Assembly (NCBI RefSeq): GCF_000485595.1
Contig: NW_014577360.1
Span: forward strand, 327,946 to 350,771
DNA from: Priapulus caudatus
Taxonomy: Eukaryota > Priapulida > Priapulimorpha > Priapulimorphida > Priapulidae
Direction of reading: 5' to 3'
DNA: 22,826 bases
Numbering within the stretch: position 1 is the stretch's first letter; each line of letters begins with the position of its first letter. The notes beneath the pieces were generated by a model, which ran no database searches, was not told the origin of the DNA, and was given only the letters and a program-made list of their open reading frames with translations. Positions 10,001 through 22,000 of this stretch are shown here, piece after piece. Both the position numbers and the translations under genes were made by a program.

Positions 10001-13000
10001 CATCGTCTTCCAACGACACAGTGAACGAAGCCGCAGAGTCCGGTCGCAGCTCAGATGCTTTCTTGATTCCATTTTGCCTTTTCTTTGCTGCCCTTTGATT
10101 GATGTTTGGCACCTCGCTGTCTGACCAGGATGAATCCCAGGAAACGTCTGAGTCATCCCCAGGAACGTCTGTGAATAATCAAATGAAGGTTTATTACCAA
10201 AAATTTTACGAAACGGGAAAGAATAAAGTGAGCTTCTATTCAATGGTAGTAATTAATCTTGGTAATTACAGAATTAAACATGTATTTTATGATCTGCTTA
10301 GCCAAATGCTGCCAATTAACATCTGCCTGATTACGTCAGCGCAAGTAGGTTATTGTAAATATTGCATCGACTCTTGTCATTTGTGTTCTGAATGATAAAT
10401 TCGTCCCACCTTCTCATTCTCATAATCAATACTGATTACTCATGTCTGGGAGATATCTATTCATATGCCACCTTTTTTATAGTTCTTGCTGTCCTCTTCA
10501 TTCTGACGTTTCTCGCGATTTGTGCGTATGGCCTCCATGATGGGTGACGTCTTCTTATACCGAGAACGAGTCTTGCGGAATATCATCACGATCAGTAGAT
10601 TGATGGGAAAGATGATCAAGTTTGACATTAACCCAACGCCAATCTGCAAGACATGTGATTGCTCTTTGAAACAAGAGCATTCAGAGATAGCAAACCTCCC
10701 CCACAGCGTAACAGTCCCCCATCTTGCTGAGACACCCTATATAGAGTTTGATGAAATTTTCAGAAATTTCAAAAAAAGAAAATCAAATAGATCCAGGTTT
10801 TTTTGATGAATTTCGAATGTGTCGGAAGTCTTCCCCACAAAAAAATCCTGGATCCAGATCTTGATCCGGATCACCACCAAAATCTAATCGATTGGTTGTT
10901 GGCCCAAGACCAACCCGTCCAAAAAATTCCATCAAAATCAGGCCGTAACTTTTTGAGATATCCTGTTGACAGACAAACCAACAAACCAATAAACAACTCC
11001 TTCACGGAGGTAAATATACGCGTACATCTTATTCGATATTATCTGTTATTTATTTTTTACTAGAATTTACATATAACCGTGCATCCTATTTTATATGATC
11101 TGTTTTTTTACTAGAATGTACAATGTGTTAATGTACGAAACGATAACCGTGATACAAGCAAAAACTGATACATATGTCGACGGCGGGTGTTAATGTATTG
11201 TTACATACGCAAAGAATAGAAACATCGTAACATCGGCTTACTTACTATTGAATGACACGTGGCGATTCATAGTATGTTCTGATTCTACACTGTTTGTATT
11301 CATATAATTGCTCGGATAATTTTACTGAATGTATGATCAATAAAATAATTCAAAGATTATTAATTATTATTTTCCTGTATATATGTAAGCAAATAAACAG
11401 AGAAAATACCACTACAGCGGAAATAATTATATTCGTAACTTTACATTCACTATCGCGTGTCACATAGTAGAAATTGATCTACACACTAACCTCCTGACTC
11501 GTGATCGAGAATGGCCCAAACTTCAGTCCCGCCTGCGACCGTGACGTAGTTTCCGGTACTTGTCCGTACCACATGGCGCTTACCAGCATGGTGGTCATCA
11601 GCAGTGACAAGCAGCATGTTGACCTCTGTCAGGGAAACACATGTAGAAACCCGATTGCCTACGTGCTGCAGTAAAATGTTCTTACGCGGAGGCAGCATAT
11701 GTCCCACTAGTCTACAACGTACCGTAGGATTTATAGCGCAGCGGCTAAGACCCATCAATCAGATGAATTGTGCATTTATTGTCAAAAGCATGAAAATTGT
11801 CACACAAGTAGTTTAAGATATTGGTTACAATTATACTTCTGCTAATTATACCAAACAATATAGAAACATTATCTTGATGTCTAAACCAACATTATCGGGG
11901 TTAAGGTATTCATTTCTCCCATAAGCAGCATCCCCAGGTGGCTGAATCAAGATGGCAAACATGTTGAAATTATTCATGTTCCAATTCATCCACATTTGGC
12001 ATGATTACATGATGACAGGTTAATGAGCATCTCATCTGATTTGGCTAATATCCCTTGTGCCAGGTACCATCAGGAACAGCTTGTACTTCTTCCTCATGAG
12101 AAAAGTGGTGTGTTCACTTGTGGTGCCATTGACAATATTGATCACAACCCCAGAGCAACCGCAGGTCAAGAGTCATCTCATGGAACAACGATTTCAGTAA
12201 TGCAGTTCCCCACAGTTAAAACCCAGGGGGCGGATCGTTAAGAAACAAGGTCCAATTCTGCTGTTGCTAACCAAAATACAACTACCCTCTTCCACTTAGT
12301 TAAACTATGGTGTCCAATGTTTCCAGGATCGATAACTCTACTGTGTCTGTCAAGTTTCGAGACCTTGAAGCTAATAACGTCCCAGATAAGTGATATGGCA
12401 AAGTAACAGCAGTAGCTAATACAAATAAAAGCTTTACTCAATAAAACGAAGCTGAAATTGGGTGATTACCTGTCATGGGCTGCATACCATGACAGTCAAA
12501 GCCCCCTAGTAAAGGAGCCGCCCCAAAACATAGCACTCCTCCCTCTGTTCCGCGATAATGCTCACACAACATGCATGATTTCACATTTATGGATGATTTC
12601 AATGATATGAAGATGATCAAGAAGCAGTCCATCACATTATGAATCCTAAACAAATCCATGTTGCTACAGACCAACCGTTGTATGCAATTGCAAAATCAGT
12701 CAGTGGTGCTGACCGGAAAGCCATGGAAAGGACATAATCGTGGTCATGATGGGTGGCTTCTACATAGAAATTAATCTGTTTACGTTATTATGGGATTGTG
12801 TCCGGGAAAGTGGCTGGACCACAGCACTTTTACAAACTGAAAGTACTACATCTGGTCGTACAGGTGGAATGCTGTCTGGGAAACATGTCGCAAGGACTAG
12901 GTATACCCACCAAGGTAGCGTACAGCAGCCAGTCTGCACATATTGCAGCGATTTGTATAGCAACAAAACCTGTCATGAGTACTAAGTAGACAGGATGCCA

Positions 13001-16000
13001 TTTCATTTCTGGAATGGTGCAACCTACAATGTACAAAACAGCCTCATTTCAAGTACTTGGCAACAACGTTGCAGCTAAAACTCGTGATGCTAAAGTTTGT
13101 GCAATTAATCCGAGAGGAAACCTCAAGCTGCATGTTCAGTGCTTGATGCAATTTGCACCATGGCTTTTTGTCGTTGACTACACCAATAGCAAGTGGCTCC
13201 CAATCTACATCGGTGATATGGCTAACCTGAACACAACGCATCTTGAGCAGTACATGCAATTTGTGCGTAGGCATCTTGTCGTACAGAAATTCAATAATGT
13301 CTTCTCAGCAATGACAAGATACCAGTGTCGCGAACAAGTCAATTAACTCATAAAACAGTGACGGGGGTGCTGTTGGTTTGACGAAAAATATACAAGCCAT
13401 GGAGATGTTGATGGTGACAAGACCAGAGATATCACGAGTAGTGCTAGAGATCGAAGATAGTTTTCAAACTTTCGAGGACCTTGGGATGACAACAAAACAT
13501 TACGAACAATACCATTGCACTCAAACGACCTTTTCCAAAGACGTTTCATCATTGGTGTCAACAATTGAGAGTATAGATAACCATTTCTTGAGGATGGTGA
13601 AGACGTGCTGACTCTACGTACAAAAGTTGTGATAAATAAAGATGTGATGAAAACGGTTTATTCTGTTGAGGACTTGGGAAAACACAATAAAATAGATATG
13701 TAAAGGAACGACTGAAAAACACATTAAACGTATCTCTCAGTAACAAAGGTGAAAAATGACAAATTGTCACCTTTCAGCACACCTTCTTTGAAGCAAAACT
13801 CAAAAGGTACAGCGAAATTTATTATTCCTATAATTTCCTATAAAAGAAAATAAATTTATAAATTTATTATTATTTCGGGGTTCTACTGAACGTATGGTCG
13901 AGGGAGTGGTTATCAAACTCTGTTTAATTTAAAGGGCCAGCCGTCTATTTGACGGCGAGAAGCTAAGCACAAGGGTCATGCATACGTCCAGGTTCTTTCC
14001 TGAGAAACCAGTATGTTTCGCAATCACCGCATGTGCTGGAGGACGGGTTTACATATAGACCTGGGTCGGTCTTGTACGATAATGCAGGCACCGACGGCAA
14101 CCGTGTTGTATGTAGCACAAGTTGCCATCTTAGGTGACAATTATTTAACACTGGCAGTCATTACAGATCGTCTAGTAGAGAAAGCCACCAGAGGATGACC
14201 TCCACAGATACTCCGCCTGCAGCGGTAATTGATGAAGTAGCTACCGCGGTCGTGCCAGTTCGTGTGGTTGATAAGGTCCGATCGTGCCGGCGCACCACCT
14301 GATTTGTCTTCTGTGATCGACCTAGCGGTAGAGGGGAGGAGTGTGGCGGTTGCACGGCAACCGCCTATGCATTAGGTGATGTGATTCACTGATGTGTACA
14401 ATATATGCACGTGTGTAATCCCTATGTTGTTGCTTGTGAAATGTCACATGTTTGTCCTTCACTCACTTGTGAAATAGCTATGATTCGCTGTTTTTCAACT
14501 TGTGTAGCGGGAAGCATGTTGAGTTATGGATAGGTGGCAGGAACCTACCAGGTTTCCCAGTGTGCACTATAGGAGCTAGCTACGTGTCACTTTGTAGTTA
14601 GCAATAATTGGCTGACAAGTATTGCAGCGAGAGCATCGCTGTCAATTGCTGCTAGACGGTCGCTTCATGTGAACACAATGTCGGTTTTGTGATAGCTTGG
14701 GTTAGGGTTTAGCTTTACGTACATCACTACAGAAGGCTAGAGATGCAGAGTTTTAGTGGCCTGTGTAGCCAACTACTACTGATAATATCTGTTTTCTCTG
14801 GTGAGTGAGCTGTCTGTATTGTGCTGTAATTGTTGAGCGAGTAAATATAATATTTTATTTTGACTTATAAAAATAACATGCAGAATAGCATTAACAAGTT
14901 TATTGTCCGTTGTATTGCGTTGTCTGTGTCCGTTCGTTGTCCGTCCGTTGTCTGCGTTGTGTTGTCTGTTGTCTACTGTCGGGCGTTGTTGTCTACTCCC
15001 TGTCCCCGCACCGGACCTTGGAACGAACGCCAGGGAGGTACACAGACTCACTGGTGAGACTGGTTGCTGGCTAGCGGATTTCCTGGTGTCGCGGACGGCC
15101 AGGACTCACTAACGTCCTAGCGCATCCGGACGTGCCAGGTAGGTGCCCGCGACGATAGGCTGAACTAACGCTACAATTAGTGCTCACTATGCGAAAAAGT
15201 ACGCGGACATTTCAAAACGCTACATTTAGTGGGAATCCGTGTCCCCGCCGGGTACGTAGCTCAAAAACGCTACACACATATCTGATTATGACAAGCAACA
15301 TAATTTAAACAGTTACCTGGAGACGGGTAAATCGGCTTTTTGGGGGGCGACTAAAGACAGAAAACCACAAGTGTCCATCTTTAAGATCACGTTGTGCCTT
15401 GTTTTGGAACAAGTGGCCGAACTCCTCTAGTTGTTCCTTCCCAGCAACTGGCAAAAGACGGTCCACCTAAAAATGCAAGATAACACAGAGATATATTGTC
15501 TTTCTTTAACTAACAGTACATCACTGCAACTCCACTTGCATGGTAATATAAGAATAAGGGTTTTCGGTAGACACGGAATACCTCGTAGGCATACATACAT
15601 TGACTGTACACTGACAATTGCTGGTATTGTTTTGACCTGAATTCTATGCATGCATGGAGAAGCACTTCTATAGAAAATTTATATCTCTTGCACAACAGCA
15701 GTGCGCGTAACTGTATAACTTTAAGGATCACGACAACATGTGTTAGTAGATCTATGAGATAACATGAAGTGTCACCTGTCCATCATTAGATTCCACCGCG
15801 AACCACTTTTCTGCGATAAACTTGAACTTTTCCCCCGTCTGTACGTCGGATATAGTGATATATTTGAGGTACCATGATCCAAATGTGCCCTTGCCACTGT
15901 TGTCGTGCCAGATTCGCACGTAGTTTAGCTGACCAAGTGGACTGGAATACACGATTCATGTTAAAGGTATTGACTAGCTGGCTGAGGAAACTGTAAACAA

Positions 16001-19000
16001 TCAGATATTTCAATAATAAATTTTCATGTTGCTGATAATTAAGTGATATTTGCCAATTCTTCTTATGTTTCGTCGTTCGTTTGGTTCGTCCTCTTCGTCT
16101 TCTTCTTCATCTTATATCTCGACCGATTGATTAAACAATTCACACAGACTAAATTACGTACGTTGGGCGACAGTGGATTATAAAATAGTAGGAACAGTGG
16201 GGACAAGAAGACAGAGAAGATACTGTATCCTCCTTTTTAATTAACATTATTTAAACACGCACCCAGGAACAGACAAGACAAATATATCGACAGCTCCACT
16301 TCGAAACAGAGGGCGCTTTTCGTCTTTGAATGTGCTGACATCTGTCTCGTCATTATCCCCCGAGATTATGCATTTGACCTACAAAAACAAGTGATGGGGA
16401 TATTGACGAGTAAATGCATTAGTCGAAAGGGATAAGAAATATTATACATGCTTCATATAAATTGTCGGAACAGTATAGGAGTCAGATATTAGGCCGACAG
16501 TCGGGCAGGTACCAGTGCCCAGAGAGAAAGCCAGATTGCAGCTAATGGGCCAGCTAAATTCCTATCGAGGCAGGAAACGAGAAGCCATGCTGTATGTGTA
16601 GGTCTTCAAAATCAACCGGATTTCTACTGTGATGGGAGGCGGAGATGAAGAGCCGTATATACTATAACCGTCAACCAAGAATAAACCTACCAGTGAATCA
16701 GTCGCAGAGCCTTTTGTCATACCGGTATAAATAACGACCTCGTAGAAGTACTTGTGGCATGGATTGTTGTCTGGCATAGGTGTAGCGCCGAGCTATTTGA
16801 ATAACAATACATAAATAATGTAGAATAACGCGTAATTCATGCTACAGCCTCCACCAACATCGCGTGAAAGTTCGCTGTCACCAAGTCGCTCACCTTGCGC
16901 AGATCTTTCCTATCCTTGTATCTTGCCCATATCGCAATCAGCAGGTAGATAACAATTATGACGATCAACGTGATAAAGATGGTGGGATTCTGAGCGAAGT
17001 TGAAGTTGGCGAAGACGTAGTCGAAATCGATGGTGTTCGGCGGAACGAAGAAACCGGCAGTAAAGTCCGAGTTATGTGACGTCAGACACTTTAGAACATC
17101 AACAGTGCTCTCGTCGCTTACCTAGAATGATGGACGCAACGTGTCGCAGTAACCAAAGCCAGACGTGCGCGCGTATTCGAATTCAACCTCAACCTTGCAT
17201 GCTAACATGCATTTAGTTAATTATTTGTACTGGCTCTTATTAAAGCCCCCTCTATAGAAACTATAGCACCCTCGTTAATGGGAGAAGTGTATAGATACGC
17301 GTTATCATTGTGCTTTACGTTCACACAGCTTAGATAAATCTCAATAATTTAAAGCTGAATAACTTTTTGTTGCTTTACTGTTTAGTTTGAAGATCATGTA
17401 ATAAAACATGGCGTCCAATATAAACCATTACTATTGCTCCTATCAGCGATGCCCATCTAACACATTTCTCAATGATGTGCCATCGCGTTTAACTCAGCGT
17501 GTTTTGTGTGTGATCAGTTGTCACCTTCATGCCATGAGTGGACAGGGTGTTGTCGACTATGGTCATGCATGTGTGTTCCACACAGCGGAGGCCATACGGC
17601 ACCGTAAACGTTTTGGATAGAGAGATGTTTATATCACTGCAATCAAACGACAATATTTTATTAGCGTATCCGATTACACAATTAATTTAAACTTCTGTAA
17701 CAACAAGACGAGAGCAAATAATGTGTATAAATGCAATATTTCATAGATGTCAAACGAGTATTGTGACTGTTTACTATGAAGCAATGCTATACCAGCCGCC
17801 CCTCCGAATAAGTGCTGCAATATTTATACAGGTGAGTAATGCACCGTGATTCACGTTGATGATACACACGAGTGCCGCTCCGCAATAAATCCCATAAACT
17901 CACTTCCATATAAAAAAACGGGAGAATTCTTCGTCAGTTTGGACCTCAGTAAGGCCCTGTGTCACTCCGATATATGCTTGTTCCTTCCCTTCACTCTTTA
18001 GTATGAATTTGACCGTAGCTAGATGCAGAAATTGCAGAAAAATTACGATGCGCCTTGGCTAACCTAACGAAATAATCATTTTGATCGGTATATTGAAAGT
18101 TTTTATATATTGAATGATCACAGACCATATAAAATTACCAAACCACGGTCTGTGGGAAAACGTACGTTATTATTTTTATTATTATTATTATTATTGATAA
18201 AATAATTATATTAACCATCAGTGTCAGCAATAAATATGAAGTTGTAAGCATATTCATAATGGTTGTAGTGAGGTTTTCTATCAAAGCTGGCCAGAACGAG
18301 GTAGTCAATGTCGACTGGTGGATATGACACTTTTAGCTCGCATACGATTGCTGATTCTTTCATGCCCTTCGCAATTTCGTTGTAGGACATCGCATCCTGT
18401 AAAATCAACATTGACAATGCAGAACACCGATGAGAGATTTCTGAATATTATTATCTCGTGAAATATATTGCATAATCCTGCAAAGTGAAGCTGTTTCTTA
18501 CAGGAATGAAATAATTGTCCAAGGACGCGTCTTTGCTCATCCCAAGGCTCTAAAGCGTTCTAGCAATACCATATCGATCTCGGTCGGTTGAACTGCACTA
18601 CGAGGTGCCAGCACAAGCACTTCCCTGCACCCACGGGCGCGCATACGGATTGAATTATTGCTTGAATTATACTAGATGTCGCCGCTGAGAAAAAAATAAT
18701 AAGTACCTTAAATATCTCTAAGCAAACACAAAGTAGTCAAGTAAGTGAGCTGTCATCGGCATAAAGTCCTACGCTCACTAACGCGTGCACTCACTGTAAC
18801 GTTCGGCTGCATCATTTCGAACACTGATGCAGCGCCACCTGTTGCTCGCTTCCATCGCGTGTTGGGAGTCGACTGCGGTTCGAACATTAGTGCGATGTCC
18901 CTTGACGTGTTTTTCACGTCATTGTCTAAAATATCGATGGTGATAGTTTCACGGATTTCTTTGACGTCATTGCGATTACTCGCAGATGCGGCGATGTCGC

Positions 19001-22000
19001 CCTTAATGCGAATGACCTTGAACGAAGAAACAAAGTGACCATGATGATTGGCGATATGTCATAGGCCTATGCTGGCAACCATGTAATCTCTGAATACCCG
19101 CGGCACACGCTCTGTATCGTTCTAAATAACAATCGTGTCTCATGGCAGTCGTGTGGGCAAGTACAGTAAAAACCCGCGTATAAGAACATAGATTTTTCCA
19201 AGTTAGCCTCAACATGTTCTTATATAAATGGTGCTTACTGAAAATTAGGCTCAAAAAGTTCTTAAATAGGTTCTTAATTGTTTCTACTTTTAATATGTAC
19301 TAGCTGAAACCCGCGCTACGCGCGGGCTTAGTGACTGTGATGCATGTGTTACCAGTACAGTAGTGTTATGTGTAAGGTGTTCTTTTATGCGGGTTTTTAC
19401 TGTATATGTAAATAATGCAGTACTGTGTCTCAATAACAATGCCAGGGTGCTGGTATTGTTATCGTTGAGCATTGGCATTGGCATTGTTATTGCATCGATA
19501 TTGTTGAGCTCGTCTTTTTTATTTTACCTGTGTTTCTTTTTAAGTCTTCATCTGCATGGAAAATTAAGAACCTACTTTAAAATCTTAGCCTAAAACAGGT
19601 TCTTATGTAAAGGGGTCTAAATGGGAAATTTTAGCCTAACATGTTCTTAAAATCTATGTTCTTATACGCGGGTTTTTACTGTATTGTGTCTCATGCTGGA
19701 CGCCACTGCGTATGACTATGATCCGTAACTATGATCATCATCTATCACATCGGGAATCTTGTGTTTCTTCCTACGAACACTGATGGATAAAACTGAAGCA
19801 CGTGATCATGCACTTTTGGAGTACGGGTGTATCATGCCAAAAAATTAAATATATTATTATGTTGCCATGATATGATACAGCCAGCTATAATGTTGGATGT
19901 AACATGCTGGGAGTAATAATGCACATGTATCTACGGTAGGACAATAATTTTCTTTAATTATTTTGCTCCTACCGTTAAAACAATTGGCTTGTCCGGATAG
20001 CACGGTATGTTCAGATCCATTATATTAGGGAATTCAACTCCCATGTTTCCTGCATCGAAGCCGTTTTCTATCTCTTGACATTTGTGCGGCACAACTCTGT
20101 TGAAGATTTATAAGCTTATCAATCGTATGAGGAAGTTATGCACATACTCATTACAAAAACCAGCATACATCGGGTTCAGAATCTCAACGGCTGTCAGTAG
20201 GCCCTTACATGATAATTAATAATAGTCAGATATGTTGGGAAGTGGGATACCTGATTCTACGAGACATAATTATGAACTACTTGAGATAATACGATAATAC
20301 ACGATTGTGCATACTGCAGTATCGGTAGCTGCGGCAATTCTACGATATAAATCGTGTTAGCTATGAAGCGATTTTAACTTGTGATTATCCTCACCAGGTC
20401 ATCGCATACATGTATTCATGTATGTGAACACCACGAAAACACATGCAAAAATGACTAAAAGACAAACGTATGTTAGCTTCCGAATTACTGACACAATTGA
20501 AAACTGTCCTTACTTGGCTTCCAGTCTGTCCGTCTTTATATGGATAGGTAAATCGCCAGGGACTGCGGCTTCGGCAAAGTTGTTACTTATATATTGCTTA
20601 ATCTGCTCGTAAACAACTGGCCTGTGCTTTGCATCCTAGAAGGTAAGGTAAGAAATGGTGAGAAATAGGCTAACGAAGTGCTCGATTATTTTCGCTGATG
20701 TCGTAGAGGACGTTGAGATTGTTTATATCGTTAAGAGTTTGGCTGCCGCTGCAGGTTGTGTATGACGTATAGATGCTGTAAGAGGTCACTGAGGTCATCA
20801 TGATGGGAGTAGCTGCCGTAAAGTTGAACGAGTTCGTAGTTTAACGAGTCCGTACATGGTGCAGATGCCATGATGGTAAATATCGTAGGATGTTGATGGG
20901 GCGGCGGTTCTAGAAGTCAAAGTGCGGCCACGGTCATTATAATGAGCTTTGATTCCATATAAAGATCACAGAAGGCAAAGATTTTTGAACGATAGGATAT
21001 CGTCAAATGCGAAACAACCACATAGATTTTTGATATGCTATAGGTCATCGAAGACAGAGCTAACGTGTTAGGTTCTGATAGGGCGTGCCACGTAGACGTT
21101 GTATTTCATCGGGTCAGAGTTTTCGTATCATATAGACTCTAGAACGCAACAAACATTCTCCGTTTTGAATGACATTTGATTGATTTGGGCCATAAAAATG
21201 TATAAATAACTTAAAATAAGTGAAACAAAGAAATAAAAGAAGAGTGGTCGAGAGACCGGGAGGCCGCACACAAAAACAACTAGAGATAAGTTCGCTTTTC
21301 ATCGGGAATACTTCATGAGTGTTGACAGCTCGAGCAGTCTCCTCTTTACAGTCTTGTATTTGTTGTTCGGTGCCTCTCTGAGTGCTGCAGTCGCCATGAG
21401 GCGGATCTAACAGGGTGCTGGTATCATATTTCCTAAGAGCCAAGGCCACGTCACTATTGAGAGGCTCTATTTGGTTTTTTGTGGTGTGCTACAGAAAAAA
21501 ACACGAGCTTAGTGTGAAGCTAACATTGCCAAGTACAACCAACGGGATTTTTGTTCATAACGATAAAACGTTATGATTTACGATTATAATACGTTACGAT
21601 AATATGTTACGATAATACGATTCATAACTTCACGTTGTTCATCGCATGGAGATTTTGATGTTCTGAGAGATGCTCCTAAGTATGGCTGAATGAGCGTCAT
21701 ACCTAATCACAATGAGTTATTTGCGTCAAGTTTGCTTACGCGAGCAATCGTTTAAATGTAAAGACACTGATATCACTGTGAAGATTAATCAGATAGACGT
21801 TGTGATGCAAACAGGCACCTGCGATAACATTGCAAATGTATCGAGCATGAGAGCGGCTTTGTTTAATTTGTTCTTTTGGCTCTCCTGGTTCGATGCAGTA
21901 AGTCGCGTTAAAACGTCAGACATTTCCATCTGTTGAGAACACGGAGAAAGGTTTATAAGTGAGGAGTAAATTGCAAGATGGGTCGCCAAGTAACACATCT

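Larger units (their letters stand above)
11626..15316 (-). other. Intron 16, largest after intron 26
   Basis: The 3.7-kb intron between the post-PLAT exon and the TM2 exon contains the plus-strand pseudogene (12020-13845), a long TGA-only interrupted frame (13967-14530) and a possible solo LTR (14503-15175). 11626-12019 holds nothing I recognise. Confidence 0.75.
19017..19972 (-). other. Intron 6
   Basis: The intron is largely filled by the MITE at 19164-19681. The rest is AT-rich with nothing recognised. Confidence 0.6.

Noticed and set aside
11486-11758. 90-codon minus-strand ORF taken as a separate gene
   Set aside because: The real exon here (11491-11625) uses another frame, which gives the polycystin TM2 signature with good splice sites.
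13967-14530. A selenoprotein gene, because all internal stops are TGA
   Set aside because: No Sec-type family, no SECIS seen, no clear start codon, and it lies between transposon relics.
14776-15112. ORFs on both strands in the GTTGTC-rich tract
   Set aside because: Low-complexity sequence opens frames on both strands; no domain or splice support.
17408-17620. Plus-strand 70-codon ORF
   Set aside because: It mirrors the minus-strand exon at 17525-17636, which joins its neighbours in phase and completes the GPS region.
18745-19038. Plus-strand 97-codon ORF
   Set aside because: Shadow of the probable minus-strand exon 18795-19016; no family signal on the plus strand.
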